From Evernia prunastri (lineage: Eukaryota; Ascomycota; Lecanoromycetes; Lecanorales; Parmeliaceae): 40,103 nt of DNA. Below, piece after piece: positions 10,763 through 21,809 of this stretch. Each line of letters begins with the position of its first letter. The first letter of the stretch is position 1. Under the pieces are notes generated by a model. That model was not told where the DNA came from and made no database searches. It saw nothing but the letters and a program-made list of their open reading frames with translations. The translations under genes and the position numbers were made by a program. The DNA lies in assembly GCA_003184365.1 (NCBI GenBank), contig NKYR01000210.1, forward strand, positions 1 to 40,103. The letters run 5' to 3'.

Positions 10763-11878
10763 ATGGGGTTCACCGACTTCATTAACGACATGAGTCTTCA
10801 GGGTACGCGATGCAAAATCTCTAAAGTGCTGTGAAACCTAGCTAAAAATTGTAACGAAGCTTTGGAGTCTTGGCTTCAGACAAGATCCTACATCACTGGG
10901 TAAGCTCGCCAAAAACCGTCCATACTGCGTTGGATCTTCGTGAGACCTACCTTTACGTTACATTATGGGGAATACCTCTTCCTGCTATACTACATGATGA
11001 GAATACATTGGTCCGTGTTTCTGAGGAGCCTAAGACACTCCTTATGAAGATTTTGCAAGCGCCATGAGCGCAATTCTCTGACCGCGTTATTTTCATTGCT
11101 GTTCCAATGCTGGACCTGGTTTTGGACAGCCGATGACTAACTGTGTTCAAGCTACGGCCCATCTCAAGCCGACGTCGCTACATTCAAAGCATTGAAATCC
11201 ACGCCTGAGCCAGCTAAATACCCTCACTCCTACCGCTGGTATAAGCACATTACCTCGTATGAGTCTGAATTCGGCTCGCTTCCTGGCGACCCCTCAAAAT
11301 CGCACACCGCCTACGGCCCGGAGCAAAGCGAACTCCCTACCAATCCTAAAGCACCTACTGCAGCTCCTGCAGCCGAAGCCGAAGACGATGAAGACGATCT
11401 CTTTGGGTCAGATGAGTCGGAGGATGAGGAGGCCAAGAAGGTGAAAGAGGCAAATTTGGCAGCGTACAAGAAGAAGAAGGAGGGCAAGGTGAAGCCTGCA
11501 GCTAAGAGCATTGTCACATTAGACGTTAAGCCTTGGGGTAGGTCTGATACATTCACTTATGAGGGACTCTACACTGACATTCTTGGAGATGACGAAACCG
11601 ATATGAAAACATTGGAAAAGAATATGCGCTCCATCGAGATGGATGGCTTGACGTGGGGTGCATCCAAACTGGTGCCAGTGGGATACGGCATCAGCAAATT
11701 GCAGGTCAATCTGGTCGTTGAGGACGAGAAGGTCTCAATCGACGATTTGCAAGGCCAGATTGAAGGCGATGAAGACCATGTGCAGTCCACCGACGTGGTA
11801 AGTTCCTTTCGATCCGCATACTTTGAACAATTCACTGACAACAGGGTTTTCCTCTAGGCCGCTATGCAGAAGCTCTAG
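10763..11878 (+). CDS. EFB1: Translation elongation factor eEF1B-beta (nucleotide exchange)
   Basis: Five exons: 10763-10802, 10860-10899, 11152-11537, 11589-11797 and 11858-11878, encoding 231 aa. The N-terminal GST-like part (WLQTRSYITGYGPSQADVATF) binds eEF1B-gamma. A central acidic stretch (EAEDDEDDLFGSDESEDEE) follows, then the exchange domain SIVTLDVKPWDDETDM, WGASKLVPVGYGI and the end AAMQKL. It catalyses GDP/GTP exchange on eEF1A during translation. The intron at 11538-11588 is 51 nt, has no in-frame stop, and is easy to miss. Leaving it in would insert 17 residues between KPW and DETDM, where the family has none; it has donor GTAGGT and branch CTGAC. Intron 2 (10900-11151, 252 nt) is unusually long because it carries U18 snoRNA. 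The small first exons are typical of this gene in fungi. Confidence 0.94.
10990..11084 (+). ncRNA. snR18: Box C/D snoRNA U18 (snR18), intronic
   Basis: The RNA lies inside EFB1 intron 2. Box C ATGATGA is at 10994-11000, D' CTGA at 11021-11024, a degenerate C' ATGAAGA at 11044-11050, and box D CTGA at 11078-11081. The 14 nt TTGGTCCGTGTTTC (11008-11021) run into D' and are exactly complementary to the conserved 25S rRNA segment GAAACACGGACCAA. The +5 rule points to the A, with the adjacent C, of that segment. From established knowledge, yeast U18 lies in the EFB1 intron and methylates adjacent A and C residues in this 25S region, so host gene and target agree. The outer ends are approximate; I see no strong terminal stem. 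Confidence 0.9.
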
Positions 11879-12180
11879 ATAACGTGGCGGAATTAGATGC
11901 AAATAGAGAGCGTTTCTACGAGCGCATCGAGAGATTTGATACGACCCCGGTCGCTTGCTTTGATCTATTTATTCGCATCGACGAATGGCATCACCGTAGA
12001 CCAAAAATCAACCTGTAAATTTCAAAGGCTTGCTTGCTCTCACTCTCCGTACACATTTTCTATGTCAAGTGGGCTAAACGTATTCATCGTAAGCCGCCGG
12101 TCCTGGAATCCCGCCTTGAACACATGACGCTTTCTTAGAGCTAATAGAGCTAAAGGAAGATTTGAATAGACTCCATATGC

Positions 12181-12417
12181 CTACCAATTCTTTTCTCGAT
12201 AGACTTTGACCTGATTCCGAGTCAGGGGAATCAATCTCTCCTTTCCTAACGGAGGCAACGCCTCGGAGAGTACAAGAATAGAACGAAGGTTCGCGTCATT
12301 CGGCCGAAAGACGTCAGCTAGAGGCTTAGACAGTACTACCTTGCCAGTGTCTAGGCGCACACCAGCAGAAGACGGATACCGACCACGCTTTCCAAGGAGG
12401 GATAGAGGTCGCCATCG
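12181..12417 (-). pseudogene. Orphan protein-like fragment, unknown function
   Basis: An open stretch of 78 codons runs on the minus strand from just after a TGA to the stop at 12181-12183. It looks protein-like, with varied residues and phrases such as KPLADVFRPNDANLRSIL and GKERLIPLTRNQVKVYREK near its end. No ATG opens the frame, so it would need an upstream exon, or it is the tail of a decayed gene. I do not recognise the family. It lies tail-to-tail with EFB1, about 300 bp past its stop. Confidence 0.25.
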
Positions 12418-12616
12418 TCAATGCACGAACAGCGATGACAAAAAAGAAGACTGAAACTCAACATTGACCAAATGCCGATGATGTTTTGTGAAAAAGTTCG
12501 CTACCGTCGACGCAGGAGCTTCCTCTGGTACTCTGATATGATCAATAGGCGTTCGCCGAATAAGAAACCGACGTTTTGACTTCTCAGCTCCGTGACAGGT
12601 ACATTCCTGTTGTTAC

Positions 12617-12766
12617 TGCTCCCAAGACGAAAGCCTGGATAACCGTTTCCCAGGCACCAACCTAGGCTTTTTAGCCAATGAAGATGATAAAGCAAGTAGA
12701 AAGGCGGTGGTGGAATACCTAATAGAGCAATGGCTGAAAAAGATGAAAGGGTGTCTGTTCGCTTGA
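12617..12766 (+). pseudogene. Orphan 49-codon fragment, unknown
   Basis: The open stretch reads NLGFLANEDDKASRKAV and VEYLIEQWLKKMKG before a TGA at 12764-12766. The composition is protein-like with a charged amphipathic helix, but there is no start codon or continuation. It may be a remnant exon. It is not recognised. Confidence 0.2.
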
Positions 12767-15432
12767 CATGAATAGCCTCTTATTAAGCGGAAGCGAGAAA
12801 GTCTAGCAGGTTCGCGTAGCAGCCAAGGAACCAATCATAGCCTCACAAGGTGCACAATCGCACTTACAAATCTTCGCAGCAACGCCGTGTGCCTGGGGCT
12901 AAATTAGTTGAATCGTTGGACTTTGATGAAACAAAGCAGTTGTGTCCTGCTGCGACACTGCTAAGCTGCTAGGTAAGGTACATAGTCCTAGGATACTTAC
13001 GGATGGACTACCTATTCAAGTATGAGATTGGACAGTGCTGCCTTTCCTCCTGTGCGAGCTGTTGATTCATCCTCCTTGTACATAAAATAGCTTGTTTTAA
13101 TCTTTTCCATCCTCCAATTTCCACGTGCTAGTACCTACGTGATGCCGCGTCATCTCCTCGAGTAGGGGGGGGGTCGGATACATACGGAGTTTTTCAACTG
13201 AGACGAGCCAGCCTTACAGGAACGGTAGGTTTCTTTCCCTTTTCCTTTTTGTCCCTTTTCGCTTTTCGCTTTTCGTGCCACTACTCATCAGTCATCACTT
13301 TATTAAGAAAGGAAGACAGTCATACCCTAATTTTGAGATCTGAGATTATGAAGCGCGCTTGTGTGAAGACTGAAGAGTGAAGATCAATATCAATAGCAGG
13401 GAACTCACCTGAAGATTTCATGGTCATACATACACACACACTCCGTGCATGATACGACGACTACTGTAGTAGTACGGAGGAGACTTAGCCAACTCCGATC
13501 AGAGTGTGGGGTTGGTTGTCAACTCGTCGGATTATGGAGCTCAAAAGTTCAGCCGCACCCACATGTTTTTCATGCATGCTAATCCCAATCTAGGCAACGG
13601 AGCAGAGAATGACTCCCTCGCACCCTGCAATTATGCGACTTCTGTAAGGTGCGGTGGTGAGTAAACCGAGGATGGAGAAGGCACTTGGTCTGCCACCGCC
13701 ATTTGGCTGATAAATCCCTGCGTCTTGCTCCGCGTCTCCAATAATGATCCAATGTTTTTCTAAATAATGCGGCCTTCTCGTGTAATAAGAAACGAGTCGA
13801 GTCACGGGAGAGAAGCATGATGCCAAAGCTCGGAAACCCCGAACGGGCGCCCTATGCGAAGCCCGCGCGCAATGGCCCGTTCGATGGTTCGATGTTGTAA
13901 ACCTCGGCGTTTTGGCTTGCGAAGGCCAAGATGAATCCTTGGTCCCATGACGATGGTAACTCGCAAATAGCCTTCTCATTTTTCTGACCGCCATTCCAGG
14001 CATTGAGCAATTTTTGCGCAGCACTGCCCGTTCTGTAGTCCGTAGGAGCTGATAGCCTAATGAGCCAATTTCTGATAGGATCATACCTTACCTTAGGAGC
14101 CCCATGATTAGATATACCATTAATAGATCTCGAAGCAGACTTATTAGCTTTGCACTTAGAAATGTTGACTAAATCTTAAACACCCCCCAGGACTGGCTTA
14201 GCTTGCCTTGGTAATGACCCGAAAAGGAGTCCAAGTCGCGCGATCTGGTGCAGCCCTATGGTGAAATACCATTAATTCTTGATTCTATTATTATTGTTAA
14301 TCCAAGCTAATAGCTTAAATAGCTAATTAGTAACATGTCGTGAATATGGAAGGAAATGGAAAACGGCTTGCTGCTGGCTTCGCCTAAATCCGCAGTCAAG
14401 CCTCCCGGAGCAGAGAAAGACTAGTGGATTGGTGGAGAGACTGGAGACTGGAGAGAGTTGCGTTGAGGGCATTGTTATTGGTGCATTATGAATCAAATGA
14501 TGTGCATCAAGCAATTTTTGCGACTGGCCTGAGGAAAAGCTTGACTTTCCAAGACGGTCAAGACCGTACCGCATTGGCGCGCTGTAACGTTGAGGGCAAC
14601 GCAACGTTCCCCTCTTCAAGGCGTCCCAAATTTGGCATCATTGGCGTCGTATCATTCGTACTTTTGTCTACCTAGGGTAGCTACCTACCGTACCTACTTT
14701 TACGAGAATGCATGGTCCTTGTTATCTCGGGGGAAGCAGTTCAGGTAGGTACAGCGATCGGGTAAGTATAGAGTGGTGAAAGAGCAGGAGAAGTAGTGAC
14801 AGTAGTAATTAAAATTAGTACTCAGCAATCAGTAAAGGGTTGGTAATTGGTATCTACTTACCCTTACTTTCATTATTTTGCTGCTCGAGTTGGAGCCTGG
14901 GAGAAAAGAGAGATACCTAGGGAGAGATACAGTAGTTACTTAGACTTAGTCAGTCCCCAGTGGGTACTTTTAGGTACGGAACTCCGGACCCCATCTCGCT
15001 AGCTACCAGCCTACAAGGCTGCAGGTGATGATTAATGTGGGATCGCCGTGGTGCCACGTTCGGGTCGTGCATGAATCATGAAAGCAGCCTGCATCCTTCC
15101 TCTAGCATCCTCTCGGTAATTTCCATGTGCGTGCAGGGATCTTCTACTTCATCCGTTCCCAGCTGCTAGGTACGCAAAATGGCAGTGTATCAAACGAATA
15201 GTAAACACACGGCTCCAATATCCCTCCGCCGCAGCCATTATATTAATACTGCCAGACCTCCCCTCCAAATCCCTCACACGTCCTGATCACTTCACTTCAT
15301 ATACCTCGATTACCCCCCCCCCCCGGTACAGACTGAAAGGTTTCACTCATAGCACTCTTTGCCTGCTACTCAACGCCCAACCCACCTCTACCAACCCCAC
15401 CTCCCTCCTTCTTCCCCCCCTCAGCCTTTCAC

Positions 15433-16297
15433 ATGAGGACCATGCAACGCAATGGCAGCTACGCGCTGCCTTACCCAGGCCCAACTTCACCAAAATATTC
15501 TTCCAACCATAGCACCAGCAGTGCCTTCAGCGCCAGTGCCAATCCAAACGAAGATTGGACCAAGATATCAGACCTGGCTGAGCGTCGGCGAATACAAAAC
15601 AGGATCGCTCAACGCAATTATCGTATGTGTCGCTATCCTCGCTGAAGCGGGATCCAGCTCAAAGATCAATGCTAACAAGTAGGTAGGCAAAAAGATAAAG
15701 AGACGTCTCGAAGACCTCGAACGAAGAGCAGGCTCATCATCAGCCTCACCGGAGCAGTCACACGCAGAGCTAGCGCCAATTATTCAAGATAGACAAACAA
15801 ATCGAAGGAACGAGGAAGGAGTAAAGAGAAAAACATCGAAGCAGGACTCGGCTTCAAGAGGCCGTCGCAGATCACCAGAACCACTCTTGACCCCATACTC
15901 AACATCAAAGAACAACCGCACAGAAAAGTCTCCATATCACTACCACAGAGAACTTTCCATCTCCCCTCCCCCCTCATACAGCTACTCGTACTCGCTGCCC
16001 GAGCCTGTCATCCATGCACCTTATCCACAACATTCGCCGTTCAATACCCTACCTGCACCGTATCCCGACTCCTCCGGGCAACCGCAGTACCTTCCGCCAC
16101 TCCCGACGACGTTGCCTAGCATGGCACCATACGAGCTTGGACCATCCAAACACAGCGGCTTTCTCGACGAGGATATTCTCAGTCAATATGAAACCGGCTA
16201 TGCACCGTTCAGCGGCATAGATCTGCCTATGCAACATTCGTACCAGGACTCCAATGCTCATGTAAATCATCCCGAGTACAGCTTCCATTTTCAGTAA
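15433..16297 (+). CDS. bZIP transcription factor, fungal type with short zipper
   Basis: Two exons, 15433-15622 and 15687-16297, encode 266 aa. The 64-nt intron (15623-15686) has donor GTATGT and branch GCTAAC, and it splits the basic region. The joined basic region is RRRIQNRIAQRNYRKKIKRR (about residues 52-71), with the conserved N-x7-R spacing. It is followed directly by LEDLERRAG, so the leucine zipper is very short. The remainder is Ser/Pro/Tyr-rich and low in complexity, as in many fungal regulators. The protein should be nuclear and bind DNA; the target genes are unknown. The long upstream region with a pyrimidine-rich leader suggests extensive control. Without the splice, the protein would stop at 70 residues inside the basic region. 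Confidence 0.85.
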
Positions 16298-17107
16298 CTT
16301 TCCTACTACTCAGTACCATTTCTTATTTTCCTTTCCGAAAAAAAGCAATGAGAACTCCACTTTTACGTCTTTTCTGGCCGACAATTCCATAAGAGCATGA
16401 CTAACGGCATATCTACCAGACACCGCCATTGTCGCATTCACACTCATTCGAATACTCGAGGGACGGGTCTCCGTCGATGATCTTTCCAGGGACACCGGTC
16501 TCGATACCGGATTCACCTCGACTTGTCATTAGATAAGAGCAAGCGGACTTCCTTTCAAGGCGGCGGAGTTAGGAGTGGATTATAAGGCAAAGACCTGTTT
16601 CTGGAGCGTGATCAACTGCGACGAGACCAATGGCCTTTCTCAAATTCCATGTAACATATTAGCCCTTTGTCGTGCGTCATAGACCATATCATGCAGGCAT
16701 CAGCTGCCATTCTTGCCATGGCCAGACATGCTCCAACGTACCCATTCCAAGGTGCTTTGTCCATTGAGCCTGTTGTGCTTCCTCTACCGCAACCGTGGTG
16801 TGACGGCTGTATGCTTAACGTAAAACTTAACGTCAACTGAGGTCCACGTTCTTGAAGTATGGGAGAAGTCGAGACCAAAGGTCTCAAATGTAGCAGATGG
16901 ATATTCAACGTCGTTCACCGCCGTCGATGTCCCTTGTTAACAGCAACAAGAACGGCGATCCGGGATGGGGGTACATTTCGTTTTGGCGATGAAGCAGCCA
17001 ACAAGGAGAAAAGCGGGTAAAATGTATTTCCGCACTAGCGCTTAGGCTCGTCACGACTCACGGATGAAGTTTTGAAAAATGAACTATGATACCGTTTATC
17101 GCTAAAC
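16298..17107. other. Intergenic region bZIP/NOP4
   Basis: This holds the bZIP 3' flank and the NOP4 promoter. A small palindrome GAGACC/GGTCTC lies at about 16870. The open frame at 16612-16908 (minus) is not recognised. Confidence 0.5.
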
Positions 17108-19372
17108 ATGTCTCGTCTGAAGAGGCAGCGGCTCACAACAGATGGCTTTGATCGAGTCACCGCTGCTGTCGATGATGCTCTCGGTCCTGACGAGGACGAA
17201 TCTCATGGTGTGGCCCAGGAACAGCAGACAAAACAGCAGAAAGGGCGGTCATTATTTGTTCGCTCGCTACCCCAAAATGCTACGTCAGAGAGCTTGACCA
17301 ACTTTTTCTCCCAATCCTTCCCTCTCAAACATGCAACCGTTGTTATCGACTCAGAGTCCAAGCAGTCCAAGGGATATGGATTCGTCACTTTTGCCGACGT
17401 CGAGGACGCTCAGAGTGCCAAAGACACCTTCAATGGGTCTTTGTTCGAAGGTCGGAAAATCAAGGTCGAGATGGCAGAGCCTCGACATCGTCAAGCAAAC
17501 GAAGATGGGTTCACAGGTGCTACGCAAGCAAAGACTCGGCCAGGCCCCCAAAATCATGAACATCAGCACCCACCAAAACTTATTGTGAGAAATTTGCCTT
17601 GGACAATCAAGGAGCCAGAGCACCTAGCAGTGTTATTCAGAAGCTACGGCAAGGTAAAGCACGCCACTCTGCCTCAGAAGAAACCTGGTCTGTCTGCTGG
17701 ATTCGGCTTTGTTATGCTTCGGGGAAGGAAAAACGCCGAGAGGGCTTTGGAAGGGGTCAACGGGAAAGAGGTAGACGGAAGGACACTGGCTGTGGATTGG
17801 GCCGTAGAGAAAAGTCTTTGGGATACACTGCAAAATGGAACCGCAGGGACAGCAATTCAAGAGACAGATGTCGATGTATCCCGGGGGGAGCAGAACGATG
17901 AAAGCATCAATACGGAGGGTAGCCACCCGATTGACGTCACAGACATCAACCGGAGTGATAGCAAGGGCTCTGTTTTCTCGGATTGCGAAGACGGTCAACG
18001 CTCGTCAAATGGAAACGGGGTAGTCGACGAGGGATCGTTAGCGCGGTCGACGGACAATAGTCCTTCGACCTTATTCATACGAAACCTTCCATATACAAGC
18101 ACAGACGAAGTATTGAGAGGTCACTTTGAGTGTTTTGGCCCTGTGCGCTATGCAAGAGTAGTCCTTGACTATGCGACTGGACGACCGAAAGGCACTGGGT
18201 TCGTCTGCTTCTACAACCAAGAAGACGCGGATTCTTGTCTTCGAGAGGCCCCTATGGTGCAAATTGCACCAGGTCAAGGGAGCACAACTACCAAAGGCGC
18301 AAGTGGCTCCTCGACGAAGCAATCATTACTCGAGGATACGAGCCTGGACCGTTCCGGGCGGTACATATTCGAGGGACGGGTGCTCCAAGTGTCTCGAGCA
18401 GTAAATCGCAACGAGGCTACGCGACTTACGTTTGCGAACCACCACATACGAGATGCCCGAGATAAAGATCGGAGACGATTGTACTTGCTCTCAGAGGGTA
18501 CTGTACCCTATAACAGCCCCTTTTATGAACAGCTTTCACCGTCCGAAATCAAAATGCGAGAGGATAGCGCAAAACAGCGCCAATCGCTTATCCGAAGCAA
18601 TCCTACGCTCCATCTCAGCCTAACACGTCTATCTATTCGTAATCTACCGCGTAGCACAACATCTAAGGAACTCAAGGCCCTTGCGAGAGAAGCTGTCGTT
18701 GGGTTCGCAAAAGACGTCAAAAATGGGCTACGAAAGCAATTATCGAAAGAGGAGCTCTCACGAGGCGGCGAAGAGATGAAGCAAGCCGAAAAAGCTCGAA
18801 AGGTAAAAGGCAAAGGTATAGTCAAGCAGGCCAAGATCGTGTTCGAGGGCAGGGAAGGTAGCAAGGTAAAGGAAGACAGCGGCGCCGGTCGAAGCAGGGG
18901 CTATGGCTTCATTGAATATTCCTCGCATCGATGGGCTTTAATGGGGCTTCGGTGGCTGAACGGGCACGCAGTGACAGTGGAGTCTGCCAAAAGCTCTGGT
19001 GGAACGAACGATAAGGAGAGACGGAAGCGCCTGATCGCAGAGTTTGCGATCGAGAATGCTCAAGTAGTTGGACGAAGACACGAAAAGGAGACAAAAGCTC
19101 GAGAGAGATCTCGATTCGTTTCTGAGAAACGAGAACATGGAGAAATGCCGAACCCTGAGGCGAAACCTTTGACCAAAGGCCAATTGATGGCCAAGACGCG
19201 AAAAGGGAGAGGTCGAGTAATCCACCGAAAGTCTTTTGTGCAAGATCCTACACCGGAGGACTCGAAAGCCAATGAAGCAAGTGTTGACTTGGAGAAGCTC
19301 ACAAAGAGACAACAGATAATTGGAAGGAAGAGAATGATGCGAAGATCTAGAAGTAAAGCAGTTTCTAAGTGA
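17108..19372 (+). CDS. NOP4: Nop4/RBM28-type nucleolar RNA-binding protein
   Basis: This is one uninterrupted exon of 754 aa. It contains four RNA recognition motifs. RRM1 spans about 48-125 (RNP2 LFVRSL, RNP1 KGYGFVTF). RRM2 spans about 156-236 (LIVRNL, AGFGFVML). RRM3 starts about 320 (LFIRNL, KGTGFVCF) and has a long insertion before its last strand. RRM4 starts about 510 (LSIRNL, RGYGFIEY) and has a long Lys/Glu-rich insertion. An acidic, Ser-rich linker separates RRM2 and RRM3. The C-terminal about 120 residues are strongly basic, as expected for a nucleolar protein. Nop4 is needed for early 27S pre-rRNA processing and 60S assembly. Length and architecture match the family, and it is intact. 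It is the only long intronless gene in the window. Confidence 0.92.
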   Translation: MSRLKRQRLTTDGFDRVTAAVDDALGPDEDESHGVAQEQQTKQQKGRSLFVRSLPQNATSESLTNFFSQSFPLKHATVVIDSESKQSKGYGFVTFADVEDAQSAKDTFNGSLFEGRKIKVEMAEPRHRQANEDGFTGATQAKTRPGPQNHEHQHPPKLIVRNLPWTIKEPEHLAVLFRSYGKVKHATLPQKKPGLSAGFGFVMLRGRKNAERALEGVNGKEVDGRTLAVDWAVEKSLWDTLQNGTAGTAIQETDVDVSRGEQNDESINTEGSHPIDVTDINRSDSKGSVFSDCEDGQRSSNGNGVVDEGSLARSTDNSPSTLFIRNLPYTSTDEVLRGHFECFGPVRYARVVLDYATGRPKGTGFVCFYNQEDADSCLREAPMVQIAPGQGSTTTKGASGSSTKQSLLEDTSLDRSGRYIFEGRVLQVSRAVNRNEATRLTFANHHIRDARDKDRRRLYLLSEGTVPYNSPFYEQLSPSEIKMREDSAKQRQSLIRSNPTLHLSLTRLSIRNLPRSTTSKELKALAREAVVGFAKDVKNGLRKQLSKEELSRGGEEMKQAEKARKVKGKGIVKQAKIVFEGREGSKVKEDSGAGRSRGYGFIEYSSHRWALMGLRWLNGHAVTVESAKSSGGTNDKERRKRLIAEFAIENAQVVGRRHEKETKARERSRFVSEKREHGEMPNPEAKPLTKGQLMAKTRKGRGRVIHRKSFVQDPTPEDSKANEASVDLEKLTKRQQIIGRKRMMRRSRSKAVSK

Positions 19373-20485
19373 CAAGTGGCGTTCGCATCATCAATTGTTG
19401 ATCGGAAGATGAAGGAAGACAGACAGAACTTGTCAACTTTATCAGCTTGCACACAGCGATGACTGTCGATGGCCGCAATCGGGTAAAACAGATAGCTCGT
19501 GTAGTAATCGAAGCTATGAGTATTGATGCGATAACAATTGTACGATTCTTGAAGTCGTCCACGTAATTCCGATACTTACTTAGTTCATTTGATCTTTCCC
19601 AGGGAGTCGAGTCCCTCGAAAGAATGTCTGTGTCCATACCCGATCTTCTCTCGCTGTAAATGCAGAAAATCTGCGACGTGAGACCATGGAATTCCGTCTC
19701 CGCGACGGAGCTTTTGTCTCCGGTCTTCACGACGTTTGTCAGACAGGGTTGGCATCTCGACAAGGTAGGTGCTCATGTGAAGGGGATTGGCCCAGTACGC
19801 CTTGATGGTGCAGTGAGTGGTAACATTGCCGGGTTAGCGTGTCGAAGACCGCAAGTCCAAGAACGCAATGGAGCTCCAGCTATTGCAGTTTTGCCTTGGT
19901 CTACTACTTTCGTCTGATGCGGAGATAGAGTATGGCCGGACGCAAACTCCATGAGCTTCACGCGACAGCAGGCGCAGGGCTGGAGACGATACAGATACCT
20001 GAGCCGTGACCATTAATAGGAAGCAGTGTTCGGTAGCCGTGGGTGCTTGAATAGCGACCTGCGTCCTGTTCTCTCCGACATTTGCTGCCTGGCAACCCCA
20101 GGCGCGGATGCATCTCGCACCAGCACGATCGAGAGCCAAACCCTGCGGGTCGCTGCAGTACCTCGTCAGTCTCAACCACAGATCCCACATCGTTAAATGC
20201 AGAGGTCCATCCGTGCTGATGCATGCAGCCCCAGTGGGAATGTGGGGGCGGCACGAGGAACTCCGACCTCGGGGCTTCCACGGATGAGGCTCTCGAGTCT
20301 CGACACAATAACGTAAATGGAACCATTGACCGCAGATGACTGGATACTGATACGAGCAGGGCGTATATTTGAGGGAATTAATCCGCCACGCGTCTGTCAC
20401 TATCACATTTTGACAAAATAGATATAATCGTCAAAGCGCAAACTTGCGGCACAACGGGGCGTTTTACTTCGTGCTTCTAGACCAT
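19373..20485. other. Intergenic region NOP4/DAP1
   Basis: Several overlapping frames of 120-190 codons lie on the minus strand (for example 19834-20406), but none looks like a known family and they overlap in different phases. A small candidate at 19585-19776 is listed separately. Confidence 0.45.
19585..19776 (-). CDS. Possible small hypothetical protein
   Basis: A 63-codon frame with its own ATG begins MSTYLVEMPTLSDKRREDRR and is strongly charged. An alternative frame just downstream (to 19365) reads KYRNYVDDFKNRTIVIASIL, which looks like a charged stretch followed by a membrane segment. An unseen splice might join the two into a small membrane protein. I do not recognise the family. It is tail-to-tail with NOP4. 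Confidence 0.25.
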   Translation of the reverse strand: MSTYLVEMPTLSDKRREDRRQKLRRGDGIPWSHVADFLHLQREKIGYGHRHSFEGLDSLGKIK

Positions 20486-21038
20486 TCAAAGCTGCACCTT
20501 GCCCACTATGTTGTATCGCTTGCTGAAAAATGTAAACCAATCCCTAAGCACACCCTTTTCCTTGTCCGGCAAATCCTGCCACTCGGGTCTACAGTCCTCC
20601 GGCTTGAGTGAAGATTGAGCAAGGGCTCGTGAGGCGTCTCTCCCGGCGAACACTGGAACCTTTCGGTCAGCTATTGTCCTTGTGTATGTGGAGGGCTTGG
20701 AGGCTCCAAATCGGATAGCATGTCCCTACCATTGTATGGGTTCTTGGAAAAGTAGGCCGTGTTGCCGGAAACATCGAAGACTGTGCCCATGATGGCTACG
20801 TAGGTAGGATAGGTCGGGTCGGTGCCTGTCCCATATCCCGTTGGATTAGCTAGAATTAGGTCCCATTCTTTCATTTCTCCGTAGGGCGGGTGCGGTGCAG
20901 CAAGGTATATATAGCAGTCGTACCGTCACATTTAGCTAAATCTTGAATGCTGATAGGCTCATCTTTAGGTGGGTTGAGCTTTGGAGGATCTTTGGGAGCG
21001 AACTTCTCGGACTCTTGGACATACCCTGTCTCAGCCAT
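20486..21038 (-). CDS. DAP1: Dap1-like cytochrome b5-type heme protein (MAPR family)
   Basis: Three exons on the minus strand: 21038-20924, 20825-20730 and 20652-20486, encoding 125 aa. The introns are 20923-20826 (98 nt) and 20729-20653 (77 nt). The splices give ISIQDLAKCDG, YVAIMGTVFDVSGNTAYF, then PYNVFAGRDASRALA and the end KRYNIVGKVQL. This is the heme/steroid-binding cytochrome b5-like fold of the membrane-associated progesterone receptor family. There is no N-terminal membrane segment, as in yeast Dap1. Dap1 binds heme through Tyr and supports Erg11/CYP51 activity in ergosterol synthesis; that role is known for the family and inferred here. The second acceptor is chosen because it restores the invariant VFAGRDAS. 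Confidence 0.88.
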
Positions 21039-21650
21039 GGCGGATGTGTGCGGAAGACTTTGTTGATGTAATTTGAAGTAGTTGAAGGGTTGCTTGCCTG
21101 GCGCACTGACGTATCCTGGAGCCCGTGTCGGTAAAGTAATGAACTTCTTTTCAATATTGGGGTGTGCCTTGGCAAAGGCAAGTAAATTCCTATTTCGGGT
21201 TTGCGTGGGGTGGTGGGGTATCGTTGATGATTAGTGAATGAGTACGAAGTTCATTTAGCGGGGTTAATGATTATTATATGTCAGCCCTAATGTAGCCTCA
21301 CTCCAGTGGCTTTAGGCACCGCGTTCGAGCGTGATAGGGGTCCTGAACCCTAAACCAGGCTGAGCTAGGTGCGATTCCGAAGCGGTTCTAAGCGCATTGT
21401 CCAGGCAGCCCCGGCCTGGGGGGCATCATCCGAGATGACGCAGGATTTTCCGTACCTTAGGTCACTCTACAGACTTGTGCTCAACGCGACGCTGAGAGTT
21501 GAGATCTTCGGAATCGCTCACCTTGTATGCCTTCTCCAGCTGAATGAAAGCCCAAATTATGATGATCAAGAAAGGTCAGGGGGCGTCTTCACACTCTCTA
21601 GGATCTCTACCCAGCTCATCGAAATATTCTGCTCCGCCACCCAGCATGGT

Positions 21651-21753
21651 CCCCTTGTGCGATGGTAATTCACACCCTACCCCGGGACTACCCGGATAGC
21701 GCACCCCGAGGGCACGATCCGGGGTAGGGTGTGAATTACCATCGCACAAGGGG
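21651..21753. repeat. 103-bp foldback element, copy 1
   Basis: The two 35-bp arms (21651-21685 and 21719-21753) are perfect inverted repeats that start CCCCTTGTGCGATGG, with a 33-bp loop. It is much more GC-rich than the AT-rich spacer that follows. It has no coding capacity and no clear target duplication. Confidence 0.85.
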
Positions 21754-21809
21754 ATATTATATACTATTTGTATAACAATTCGACATTGTTATATTATATT
21801 ATACTGGAT

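Larger units (their letters stand above)
11879..15432. other. Long gene-poor region upstream of the bZIP gene
   Basis: The first part is the EFB1 3' flank. Apart from two short protein-like fragments (12181-12417 and 12617-12766, listed separately) no gene is recognisable. A pyrimidine tract lies at about 13228-13280. The sequences TACCTA and GGTAGGTA recur between 14670 and 14980. A run of C sits at about 15313-15325, followed by a pyrimidine-rich leader up to the bZIP ATG. A 164-codon frame at 13590-14084 (minus) looks like chance. Much of the last 2 kb may be regulatory DNA of the bZIP gene. Confidence 0.5.

Noticed and set aside
11192..11857. A 221-248 aa form of eEF1B-beta with an insert in the catalytic domain
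   Set aside because: The insert is a stop-free intron and the C-terminal exon lies beyond 11857.
13590..14084. 164-codon minus-strand frame
   Set aside because: It matches no family, is rich in Arg, Ser and His as chance frames in GC-rich DNA are, and has no splice support.
19834..20406. 190-codon minus-strand frame
   Set aside because: Two phases overlap with similar quality and neither resembles a known protein.
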